In this document: in pieces, positions 46,742 to 56,899 of the stretch
Numbering within the stretch: position 1 is the stretch's first letter
Layout: each line of letters begins with the position of its first letter
NCBI RefSeq assembly: GCF_004193775.1
Contig: NC_041021.1
Span: forward strand, 18,480,024 to 18,544,023
Source of the DNA: Glycine soja
Lineage: Eukaryota > Streptophyta > Magnoliopsida > Fabales > Fabaceae
DNA: 64,000 nucleotides
Reading direction: 5' to 3'
The notes under the pieces: generated by a model
What the model was told of the DNA's origin: nothing
Database searches by the model: none
What the model saw: the letters and a program-made list of their open reading frames with translations, nothing else
Program-made: the position numbers and the translations under genes

Positions 46742-47361
46742 TGAGGACACGTAGCCCTCTAAAGGTGAAGGCGTGCAGCCCTCTCAAGGCGAGGATGTGT
46801 AGTCCTCTGATGGTGAGGGCGTGCAGCCCTCTGATGGTGAGGACGCGTAGTCCTCTCAAGGCGAGGACGTGTAGTCCTCTCAGCGGTGAGGGTAACTAGT
46901 ACCCAAGGTGAGGGTGTGTAGCCCTCTCAAGGCGAGGACATGTAGTCCTCTAGAGGTGAGGGCATGCAGCCCTCTGATGGTGAGGACGTGTAGTCCTCTC
47001 AAGGCGAGGACGTGTAGTCCTCTCAACGGTGAGGGTAACTAGTACCCAAGGTGAGGGCGTGTAGCCCTCTCAAGGCGAGGACATGTAGTCCTCCGGAGGT
47101 AAGGGCATGCAGCCCTCCGATGGTGAGGATGTGTAGTCCTCTCAAGGCGAGGACGTGTAGTCCTCTCAACGGTGAGGGTAACTAGTACCCAAGGTGAGGG
47201 CGTGTAGCCCTCTCAAGGCGAGGACATGTAGTCCTCTGGAGGTGAGGGCGTGCAGCCCTCTGATGGTGAGGACGTGTAGTCCTCTTAAGGTGAGGGCGTG
47301 CAGCCCTCTGTTGGCGAGGACGTGTAGTCCTCTGAAGACCAGGGTACTAGTACCCGAGGGT
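46742..47361 (-). repeat. 24 bp hairpin repeat array in element C (about 26 units, 143 bp higher-order period)
   Basis: Units have the form GAGGAC-GTGTA-GTCCTC, GAGGGC-GTGCA-GCCCTC or GGGTA-ACTAG-TACCC, each an inverted repeat with a 4-5 base loop, joined by 5-8 base linkers. Three blocks of six units repeat at 143 bp (AACTAGTACCC at 46894, 47037, 47180). Most units keep complementary arms. The 24 bp period gives 8-residue repeats in open frames, but the 143 bp period breaks the frame, so I do not call a protein. Confidence 0.92.
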
Positions 47362-49100
47362 CCATCCTTATGAGAAAGCAAGAGATCGACTCATCGAGAG
47401 AGCCGGTCATCCCAAATTCAAAAGATTTGGACATTAGATGTAGGAAATCTATGCAGTTAACATGATTTTTAGGGATGCAGATGCATGCAACCTTTGTCGT
47501 GAAATGCGGTAAATGCAGACTTCATATGAAACAATGCAATGTGATGGAAAGTTTGTACAATGTTCATGACATTCTTTCCCTATTTTGTGATTTTGATTTT
47601 GATTTGATTTTTTTTGGAAAACACAGATTGACTGCCCTTTTGAAAAAGGTGATAATTCATGCAACCTCATCCTATCTTTTTGCAAATCTCTCCGGGAACT
47701 CCCTCAGAGTGTATGTTCTTTTTGATTTAGTCACTTGACCATTTTGGAGTGACGGCAATGGAGTCGTTTGATGTTTGATCAATCCATTGAAGTCCTAGGG
47801 TTTGTCCCCCCTTTTTTTTTTGTTAAAAACATCGATGGGTGAGAACTTTTGATCCGCCCCTATGTTCACTTGAGGCTCATGCACGGTGTCCCTCATTGCC
47901 CCAGTGTAAGGCTTTGAGGTACCAATCGTTGTCTTGTTTTCATAGCCTCGTAGTGAGGAAGAATGAAAGAAGCAGTTGATTCTTGCAAAAAGAATTTTCC
48001 AAGGACGAGAAATAGTTGAAGGGTTTTTTGATGGATTAAGCAAGATGGTTTGATGTCTTGATGATGCTAAAGGATCAAGTACTTCTAAGTTTTATTCAAG
48101 ACAAGAATCCAAGAAAATCAAGATATATGATCAAGTTTGATCTCTTAGAATCTTTAGGAAGAAGTTTCCAAATTGAAACAAACAAAAGGTTTGACCAAAG
48201 AATTCTATCATTTCAAATTGAGATTTGCTCTCTGGTAATCGATTACCAGTAGTTGAAAATGTTTTAATACAAATTTTTAAAACCTGTAATCGATTACATA
48301 AGTCTTGTAATTGATTACCAGAGGGGATTTTCAGAAAATAATTTCCAAGAGACATATCTATTCAAATGTTTTATGAATGGCCATTCAAATGTTTTTAAAG
48401 AGAGTTTTCATTGCCCAAACAGTTTTATCCTCTCGAAAGATCAAGAGTTTTTCTGAACTGAAATGTCTTATCCTCTCAAAAAGATTCCTTGGTCAACCAC
48501 TTGCTTATTCAATAAGGAATTTTTGATTGATCTTCATTTTACAATCTACCTCTTTTACGAGAGACCTCTTCTTCTCTTCTTCTTATTTCTGAAAAGGGAT
48601 TAAGAGACCGTGGGTCTCTTGTTGTAGGGGATTCTTGAACACAAGGGAAGGGTTGTCCCTATGTGCATTGTTAATCCGAAAAGAGAGAGTGAAAGTTTAA
48701 TTGGGGAATAATATTCGTATCTTAATTCAATCCCCTCTTCTTCTCAAGGTAACTGGGGCCATTTGCCCAACATCCTATTCTTGATAACTCACTTCTCTCT
48801 AAAAAGACAAACTTTCCAGGATGAGGTCACATGAACGACTTGAAAGCACAGTCAATCAAATTTTTTTTTTTTTTTTTTATTTTTTTTTGAACACTTTTAT
48901 TTTATTTTATTTTGAAACTTGTTTGTTTTGAACTTTACTCGTTTTTTTTTTTTTTTTTTTTTTTTTTTACGGCACCCCCACCAACGCGCAAGACGAGTAA
49001 TCTCTGATTGAACAGTCTTGAAAGTCAACACTCAGGAGCACAGGTCGCTTGAGCAAACTGACCAATGGCTTGCACTTGAAAATCCTGATGAGTCATTAGA
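47362..49100 (-). other. Element C internal region without recognised genes
   Basis: AT-rich. It holds inverted motifs CTGGTAATCGATTACCAG (48232-48249), TGTAATCGATTACA (48285-48298) and TGTAATTGATTACCA (48306), common in soybean repeats as I recall, and long T runs at 48860-48880 and 48940-48968. I see no ORF with recognisable product. It might contain a fragment of another repeat; I could not define its borders. Confidence 0.5.
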
Positions 49101-49129
49101 GACATCTAACAACAGTTTTCAAAATTGCC

Positions 49130-50907
49130 CCATGTGTGGCATCTCTTGTCAATGTCAGGATTTACACGCGATTCTCCTCAAATTTCAGCCAGCCCGCATC
49201 AATTAGACCTTGCACCTTACGCCTGAGGGTCATACAGTGCTCAATGGAATGCCCCAGGGCCCCCCACGATATGCACATGTTGCATTCGAGTCATATCCTC
49301 AGAAAAATGGGGGTTTGAGGGAACCTAGCAGGGGTTATGGCTACCATTGAATTATCAAGTAGATATGGGAGCAAGTTAGCATATGACACTGGAATTGGGG
49401 TGAATTCTACAGGCTTTCTCGCTGCAAAATTCACTTCTTGGTTGGTGTTTTTGGTTTGTGCTAAAAGGTGGTGTTCGTCATTGGAAGTGCAGTAGACAGA
49501 CTTTGTGGTAGATTTAGGGATGGCCTTTGTGGATAACTGGGTGGGGGGTAAGGAGAAAGTTTATTGGCTGAGTAAAGATATTGTTGGGTTGGTGGGAAAT
49601 TTGGCCGTACAGGAATGGCAGTCACAGCATGGGTTTCTCCCTCATCCTCACCCTCTTTATTTGCCCCAGTTTTCTCAGTCGTCCTAGTAGGATGATCAAA
49701 TTTACCTCTTTTTGGACCCACGTTGATCCTTTCACTGGCGAAGACCAAATCTGCAAAGCTTTGAGGGTGCGCAGCCCACCATCTTTTCATAGTAGAGTAC
49801 CGATAATGTGTCTACCATCACGATTATCGTCTCCCTTTCCATTATTGGGGGTACCACCTGGGCCGCCAGATCCCTCCACCTTTTGGGCGTGTTCTTTGAA
49901 AGATCCGTCCCCCCCTTTTGCAAATGTTCTGTAGTTGCATCCTATCCAGAACCATATCAAAATTGTACTAATACTGCCTAACAAAGGCAACCATTAGGTC
50001 CTTCCAAGAATGTACTCGGGAAGGTTCCAAGTTAGTGTACCATGTAACAGCTACCCCAGTAAGACTTTCTTGGAAAGAATGTATCAGCAATTCCTCATCT
50101 TTGGCGTATTCCCCCATCTTCTGACAATACATCTTTAGATGGTTCTTGGGACAAGTAGTCCCCTTGTACTTGTCAAAGTCCAGCGCCTTGAACTTGGGAG
50201 GGGTGATGATATTGGGTTCTAGGAACGACTCTTTTAGGTTAGCAAAGACATAATCTTCACCTCCTTCAACGGCCCTGAGCCTTTCCTCTAAATGATCTAA
50301 CTTTTTCCATTTTTTCCATAGCACGAGGGGCTCTTCCCACCGCAAAATGCAATGGTTGTGGTTGTGGGCGAAACTGAGGGCCCTCCAAAGTGTTTTCAAA
50401 GGGTATACCACCAACTGCTTGCCCTACAGTGGCATATCCGAGCCAAGGCTCGAAGTCAGCTAGATTGTGGTGGGGAATTTCTTGTGTCTCCCCCATGGTT
50501 TGAGAGATATGTGCCTGATCAGTTTGGGGTTGTTGGCTCTCAATGAGTATCGGAGTGGAGTCATTGAGATTTTCATTGAGAGTGTACGCCACGTTGGGTG
50601 GTGTATAGTTGAGAGGCAAGCCATATGGCGGGAAGGCGTGCTCGTTTTGAATTTGTACATTATGGGGGTTGCCCGTACTTCCCAAATCTTTGCCTACCAT
50701 ATCTGAGGTTGGATGATTCATTTGGTTGATGCCGGATGGGGACATCAGGTTCACCTTAGCAACAACGCTGGTAGCGGCAATTGCAACCACATTGGCTTCC
50801 ATTATCTTCTTCACACTCATCATGGCCTCCATCATTGTGGCCATTTTCTCTTTAATGGCCTCCATGTCGGCCTTCATCTTCTCTTGCACCTCCTCTGCTT
50901 CACCCAT
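49130..50907 (-). pseudogene. gag: Element C gag, divergent and frameshifted; no protease
   Basis: It starts Met-Gly-Glu-Ala-Glu-Glu at 50907. The layout follows A's gag: Met/Lys-rich N-terminus, Leu-Glu-Glu-Arg-Leu-Arg-Ala-Val-Glu (about 50285), the gag core Lys-Asn-His-Leu-Lys-Met-Tyr-Cys and Trp-Tyr-Thr-Asn-Leu (about 50140-50030), and remains of the Cys/His knuckle (about 49300-49200). At least three frame changes (about 50280, 49975, 49780) break it. The sequence differs far more from A, B and D gag than these do from each other, so it comes from another Ogre/Tat subfamily. The protease and everything after are absent. Confidence 0.8.
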
Positions 50908-50973
50908 TACTCTAGCTCTAGCACGAGTTCGGTAAGGGTGCCGTAAAGCGTGTCCTTTTCTTTTTGATAACAA

Positions 50974-51945
50974 TGATTAAGTTCATTTTTATTTTATTTT
51001 ATTTTTCAAGGAAAGAATGCAATGAGCAATGCAAGCAATGAAAAGCATGGATGTATGCGAATGGTGTACAGTTGAAGTATTGCGAATTTTTACACAGGAT
51101 ATGGGGTTGAATCAATTTAGATTTTCAACATGGTCCATGACATCTTTGTCAAGGTGAAACTGGAAGTAACAAGGACATCAATAATCCTAAATATGTTTGG
51201 CAGTAGACGAAGCAGTGATGTGACTCGACTCATCTTTTGCCCCAATTTTGCAAGACGGTTACTTCCATATTTCAACTTGACTTGATGAACCTTTTTGTAA
51301 AAGCATGAGCTTGGTTCAACCCTATAATCCAAGGAATGGCAATTCTGATCGCCAATACTTCAACAACATCTCATAGGGATGAATGACTCGGGCATACTTT
51401 AAGCTTATGCACGGAAAATGTAATTATGAAATTGAGATGCCCGAAGAAACACCCTTTCCTAGTTAACCATGCATTAGGTACCATGTTCAATTATTTTGTC
51501 TTTAAGTGAAACGGGTTTATGATCCCAACATGGTTGGCTCGTGGTGCCTAACACATGGAACTAAGAATGTAGTGTGAAGTTTCACGCTTCCCCCTTTTTT
51601 GTTTTTGTTTTGTAGAGGAAAACGCAAGGATGAGCAAACATGAAAACAAATGGTATGCAATTTTGCAGATCAAAAAGTTTGTTGAACGCATATGCATGAT
51701 GATGCCATGACTCATGCAAAATGTGAGGCCGGAATATGATAACGGACAAATGCAGGATATGTCCATTATGATGTTATGAAGAGATGCTTATGCGATGCAT
51801 GATATGAATGCATTTTACGGACACGAGAGCCCGGAAAATTATCTCTTCTTACTTGCGCATTTGGGGGTGCAGTGCCCCATGAGTACAATTAAGAAGGTGA
51901 TATGGACCTTCCGGCTTCCCGTGACAAAGGACGAGACCAACATAC
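50974..51945 (-). other. Element C divergent leader upstream of its gag
   Basis: Not similar to the A/B/D ORF1-gag spacer. No ORF that I can support. The A-like sequence begins again at about 51945. Confidence 0.5.
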
Positions 51946-52083
51946 AATGCATGCTAGAGAAAAAAAATGCGGGAGTGATTTGATTTGCACAAGTTTTTTT
52001 TTGGAGTAAAACATGGGATCAACTCATTTTATTTCAAAAAGGAAGTCGTATCTAGTCAAGGTCTGAGAGACCATACAAGTTTC

Positions 52084-53949
52084 CTAACGATTTCTAATTA
52101 TGTGGGCCATTAAGTTTATCATATGCTGACAATAGCCGAGAAGCCCATGAATCTCTTCGGGGGCGGAGTAGGTGTCTGCCATCGCCTTGGCCTTGGCTAA
52201 CAATCGGGGAAGTTCTTGACTCCCGTTCAAGGTAAGAGCAAACCGATCCATCCACATGGTTGCCTCTTGGTGTAAAGAGTCGATCACCCTTCCTCTAGCC
52301 TCTTTTTCCGCGTATACTTGGGCATATTCGTCCGCAATCCTATGCTCGTGGGCCGCGGCTAGACCTAACTCTTCTTGGTACTTGGCGATGATAGCTAGCA
52401 TGTTGGTCTCCGTCTCGCATAAACGTTGAGACAAGCTTCTTTTGGACCTTGAATAGGCAACTAACTCCTCTTTCAAAACCATGCCATGTGCTCGCGACTG
52501 GTCCCTTTCTTCCCTTCGCAACTTGAGTTCACTATTGCTACCCCATAGAGCTCCGCGAAATTTGTTCCGGCCATACTCTTCCTTGCGAGCCCTCTTGGTC
52601 TCTTGTTCAAGGGCTCTTGCGATAATTGCATTCTCTTCCCGTAACCCGGCACACTCCTTCCGAACGTGTGTAGCGGCCAACTTGAACTTCTCCTTGGCAA
52701 GTTTTGCCTTTCCTAACTCGCTTTTGAGAGCTTGGACTTCTTTGTCTTCTTCCGGTGCTTCAAAATTCTCTTCGCTGACGACTTTTAACTTGGCGAGCCA
52801 ATCTAAACCTCGTATATGAACTTTCAGCCATTCGTGGTACCCACCAATGATGCCATTACGAATGCCTCTAAGCTCTTGATCTTTCCCTAACGGGGTTTCC
52901 CATGCCTTATGGATTCTTTGTATAGTCTTGGAATTTTGTGCGCCGAAATCCCTCACAAGGAAAGGAGACATGCTTTCTTCCGTCGGTGCTCCCCTCATGG
53001 GGTACCCTAGTTGTCTTATAGCGAGCGCGGGATTGTAGTTAATACAACCCCTCGTTCCTACCAACGGAATGTTTGGGTATCTTCCACATGAGAAAAGGAC
53101 TCCTTCTTTTCTTTCCTTCCATCGGGGGAACCAACTGATTGTTCTACCTCCTATCCCGGCCAAGAGCTGGTCCCAATCTATTCTCCTCTTTTCAGTACAC
53201 GAGCGATGGCTCAAGAGCGGACATGGATGTCTTGTGTCTTGTTGGAACAAGTGTGAAACCAACCAAACACAGAGGGCGGGTAAGCAACAGATGATCCGTG
53301 CGCTACTCTTTTCGCACCTTCGGTCAAATGTGTCAAATAGATCTGCCAAGACAGCTACCACCGGACTTTCCTTACTATGGTGGTAGGCAAGGAAAGCGTC
53401 GATTGCTGCTAGGTCTACCAAACCATCCACGTTTGGAAAGAGGACGACCCCAAAAATTATTAAAGCTAACACATCCATAAACGGGACCCAGTCTCCTTGA
53501 TTGGCCATACCCCTCGCCTTGTCTTCTAGGTACTTCTGTGGTAGGCCCGCTATGCCGTTCCGAGTCTGTTTTATGCGGTCCAAACCTCTGGCTGAATCCT
53601 TGACCACAGTTGCAATTCTGCTTAAAGAGGGGAGACATCCGGAGGAAAGATATGGTTTCCTTCCCCCGAGAGGACATCCTAGAATTTCCTCAAATTCTTC
53701 AATGGTTGGTACTAATTGGAAGTCCCCGAATGTGAAGCATCTCAAGGGCTGGTCGTAGTATTGGGTAAGTGATGCAATGGCTTCTATGGACACCTCTGCT
53801 ATGGTCAATTCTAAGATTTTTCCGTAAGTCTTGCGGAAGGCTTGCATTTGGAGGGGTTCCATCAACCGCCCTAATTCCTTGATGCTGGTGGTATCTGGGC
53901 TTTTGACCTTGACTTGGTAGAACCTCTTGCCGGTTTGATTTGTTCCCAT
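52084..53949 (-). CDS. ORF1: Element C ORF1, intact
   Basis: An intact 621-residue ORF from the shared Met-Gly-Thr-Asn-Gln start. It is about 97% identical to element A's ORF1 by eye, with the same globular N-terminal domain and C-terminal coiled coil. It is the only full-length retrotransposon protein left in element C. Whether it acts for C in cis, helps the partner in trans, or is simply too young to have decayed cannot be told from one copy. Confidence 0.86.
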   Translation of the reverse strand: MGTNQTGKRFYQVKVKSPDTTSIKELGRLMEPLQMQAFRKTYGKILELTIAEVSIEAIASLTQYYDQPLRCFTFGDFQLVPTIEEFEEILGCPLGGRKPYLSSGCLPSLSRIATVVKDSARGLDRIKQTRNGIAGLPQKYLEDKARGMANQGDWVPFMDVLALIIFGVVLFPNVDGLVDLAAIDAFLAYHHSKESPVVAVLADLFDTFDRRCEKSSARIICCLPALCVWLVSHLFQQDTRHPCPLLSHRSCTEKRRIDWDQLLAGIGGRTISWFPRWKERKEGVLFSCGRYPNIPLVGTRGCINYNPALAIRQLGYPMRGAPTEESMSPFLVRDFGAQNSKTIQRIHKAWETPLGKDQELRGIRNGIIGGYHEWLKVHIRGLDWLAKLKVVSEENFEAPEEDKEVQALKSELGKAKLAKEKFKLAATHVRKECAGLREENAIIARALEQETKRARKEEYGRNKFRGALWGSNSELKLRREERDQSRAHGMVLKEELVAYSRSKRSLSQRLCETETNMLAIIAKYQEELGLAAAHEHRIADEYAQVYAEKEARGRVIDSLHQEATMWMDRFALTLNGSQELPRLLAKAKAMADTYSAPEEIHGLLGYCQHMINLMAHIIRNR

Positions 53950-54799
53950 GCTTACTAAAGTGAGATAAAAGCTGGTGCAAATCAAAACTCCGATGTCTCA
54001 TGGGTGGGATGGATGAATGCATGATGGAATGCATATGGCACAGATGCAATCTAGGAATGCGGGGGTCCGGGGAATTTGTCCCCTTCTTAGATACGACGTC
54101 TAGGGGTAGAAAAAATGCCCCAACGCACGTTTTTAAGAAGGCGACACGGACCCTCCGTTGGTTTGTTTACAGTAGGGATCAAGAAGAACCCATATGTAAT
54201 GCCTATGCAAAAGATACAATGCGGGAATGTACACAGTATGACAATATTTACCGAACATAAGCAAAAAGGGTATATGATACTCATGCATGGCAGTGTAAAA
54301 AATGGCACGCAACGTGTTTGCTCCGTGCCCCTGTTTAAGGGACCTATAAGGGAGAGAACTAACTAGGCTTTTAGCAATAAACCCCAAGGTAGTTATATCT
54401 CTCTTGATGGTTTCTAGAGGTATCATCCCCTTTGAAGAACATATTGCAGCAGTAGGGACTACTAGCAACAATAAGTTTTCAAAGAGAAAAGCTCTAGATG
54501 AGGGTTCACCGTAATCAAGCAAGTCGGAGACCTAGCATGATCACAGATTCACCTCCACTCCTTATGTTCCCATGAACCCGGGTATAGGGCCCTTTTTCAC
54601 TCATAGTGTGTGCAAATAGTGTTAGTGTTTGTGTGCATCAAATGAATAAATATTTACCTCATGCATACATTCTAAAACACACTAAAAGCAACAAATAGTT
54701 TATATACACAAGAACATAAGACAAATAAAGGGAAACCAACAAAGGAGAAAGTCATGATAAAACATCGCACAAGATTAAATGGCCTAACTCTCTAAAAAA
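53950..54799 (-). other. Element C leader (5' UTR)
   Basis: Colinear with A's leader (23504-24346). It includes an open frame of 129 codons (54133-54522) whose first 63 codons match the small leader ORF of A. Confidence 0.65.
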
Positions 54800-54818
54800 G
54801 TCCCCAGTGGAGTCGCCA
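54800..54818 (-). other. Primer-binding site of element C
   Basis: Reverse complement of TGGCGACTCCACTGGGGAC, 2 bp inside the 5' LTR; identical to A's PBS. Confidence 0.82.
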
Positions 54819-54820
54819 AC

Positions 54821-56763
54821 TGTCGCAACCTACCCTTCGGCGGGAGGGCGACGCGTGACTCGCGGGATGCGTGTTCCACGAAAGGAATACGCGCGGAGTC
54901 GCCACCAACGTTTATTTGAGGAAAACGTCGGAAAAACCGGAAAAGACGCGATCTACGAACTTTTAAGTTGAAAGGTTCGGGAGTTGTATTTACGCACGGG
55001 GAAGGTATTAGCACCCCACACGCCCGTCCCAAGGGACGGCAGCCTTTAATCGAATGTGCAAACATGACTTTGATTTTTTGTTCCCTTTTATGTTCTTATA
55101 TCCTTTATACCCTTTTTATATTTTTTCCTTTTTTGTGGTCGACAAGGGTGTTTCCCTTTGCTCCTACGTATTCCTCAATTTGGGATGAGAAAATCAGACC
55201 TACGTAGTTCTTTCGGAACAAAGTGTTTGGTTAAGTTGTTTTTGTCTTTTTTGCAAAATATGTTTTTATTGAACAAAAGGTCATTTAAGGTGTTGAACCA
55301 TTAAACGGTCTTTTGATTTTGAAAGGGGAGAAACGTTAAGGCGTTGGACCATTAACGATTTCTTGTTTTTGAAAGGAGAGAAACGTTAAGGCATTGGACC
55401 ATTAACGATCTCTTGGGGTGGTCGACAAAAGCGGGGCTTTTGCTCCTACGTATCCTCAATGAGGAACTCAGACCTACGTAGTTCTTTCTTATCAAGTGAT
55501 TCTTTTTTGCTCAAGTGGTGATCATTTTAAGGCGTTGGACCTTAAAAATGATCCATTTTACTTAGTGAGAAAATGAAATGACGAACTTCAAAAGCCTATT
55601 TTTGTGGACGAGCTTGACTAGGCGAGTTGATTTTAGCCTTAGTTTCACTTTAGTTATTAATCAATTCGATTAAGAATGAGAAATCCCAAAGAGAAAACGT
55701 CCGATTGATTTTCCGCTTTATTCTACTAAAAGATGTCTTTTTGATTATTATATTATTTTTTACCTCTTTTTGATTTCCAACGTGGTTACGGCACGACCGA
55801 ACGGTCGGAATTTATTTTAACCAAAGTTAATGGATAATACAATTCAAATGTTCGGTGGAAATTTATTTTATTTTTAAGTTAAGCGAGAAATGACTTAAGT
55901 AAAATGGCTTAAGCACGTCAACAGGGGATATAAAAAGTAAACAAAACGAGAATCAAAATGCACGAAACACAATGTGGACCACTACGGGTACATAGAATGA
56001 ATCGAAAAGCTTGGTTCGAGGTACTTACCCGTTGAAGATCGAAGAACGATGAAGAACGAATGAAGAACGTCGAAGAACGGTTCAAACCTTTGCGAGATTC
56101 CTCACGGAAAACGTTACGGAAACGTTTCGGAAGCGCCTCGGCTTAGATTTTCTTCACGGAAACAATTTTTCCAAGCAAATTCCAAAGAGACAGAAGTGCC
56201 TAAAGGGCTGGGATCCTTTTCTTCTTCATTTTCTCCCCTATTTATAGCAAAATAGGGGAGATGCTTGCCGCCCAGCTCGCCCAGGCGAGCTCAGCTCGCC
56301 CAGGCGAGCAGGGTTGCTTCCTCCAGAAGCAACCGCCTTCTGGAGGAATCTTCTGGAGGGCCCAAATGGGCCTGGTTGCTATTTGCACCCCCATTTTTAC
56401 CAAGTTCACCCCCTCTGCTGTTTTTTTGGTGATTCTTTTTTCGTAAAGTTACGGAAACTTACGAATTTCGTAACGATACTTGTTTTCTTTCCGTAATTGT
56501 TACGGAACCTTGCGGATTACATAATCATCCCCTTTTTGACTTACGGAATGTTACGGAACCTCACTTAATTATGCAACGACGCTTCCTTTCGATTTCCGGT
56601 GCGTCACGGAAACTTACGGATTGTGCATCAATATTTTTTGGTTTTCCGGCATGTCCTGAAATTTCACAAATTGCCTAATGATGGGTGCCAAGCACCTCAC
56701 GAGGACCAAAGAATGGTCGCACGTCATCGAGCAAAGGTTCCCGGACGAAATTAGGGTATGACA
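54821..56763 (-). repeat. Element C 5' LTR (1943 bp)
   Basis: Same length as the 3' copy at 40230-42172. The one difference I found is near the LTR 3' end (GCGTGACTC here, GCGAGACTC there). A TATA box lies on the minus strand at 56239-56246. Confidence 0.95.
56239..56246 (-). promoter_or_regulatory. TATA box of element C 5' LTR
   Basis: TATAAATA on the minus strand, in the same context as in A's LTR: after tandem CTCGCC/GGCGAG palindromes and a CCCCTATTTTGC segment. Confidence 0.72.
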
Positions 56764-56899
56764 TTTGGGAACAACAAGTCATTTGCATGTGGAGATTTTA
56801 TGGTCACCCGCGACTCTTGCCAAATCGAGAGGAACGAAATTAGTGTCTTATCTTTACTTTCCTTTTATCTCCAATAAAAGACAAGTAAAGAGGGGCAAC
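56764..56899 (+). other. Element A 3' UTR, last 136 bp, with TSD copy and PPT
   Basis: Begins with the right copy of TTTGG (56764-56768), continues A's 3' UTR repeat unit, and ends with the polypurine tract AAAGAGGGG (56887-56895) four bases before the 3' LTR. Confidence 0.85.

Larger units (their letters stand above)
40230..56763 (-). mobile_element. Element C: very young non-autonomous Ogre/Tat-like retrotransposon
   Basis: A 16.5 kb minus-strand element with two 1943 bp LTRs that show one difference by eye and no indel, plus PBS, PPT and TSD TTTGG. It carries an intact ORF1 but no protease, RT, RNase H or integrase; the centre holds a decayed divergent gag, a hairpin repeat array and an ORF4 remnant. 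Its LTRs, leader and 3' UTR are of the same family as A's. I recall a soybean autonomous/non-autonomous pair called SARE/SNRE with shared LTRs; A and C fit that pattern, but I cannot confirm identity. Confidence 0.93.

Noticed and set aside
46742..47361. CRISPR-like array
   Set aside because: Units are direct 24 bp repeats with linkers of 5-8 bases and no unique spacers; the context is a plant retrotransposon.
46717..47381. Protein made of 8-residue repeats (Arg-Gly-Leu-His-type) in the hairpin array
   Set aside because: The 143 bp higher-order period is not a multiple of three, so the frame is not kept and no start or domain supports it.
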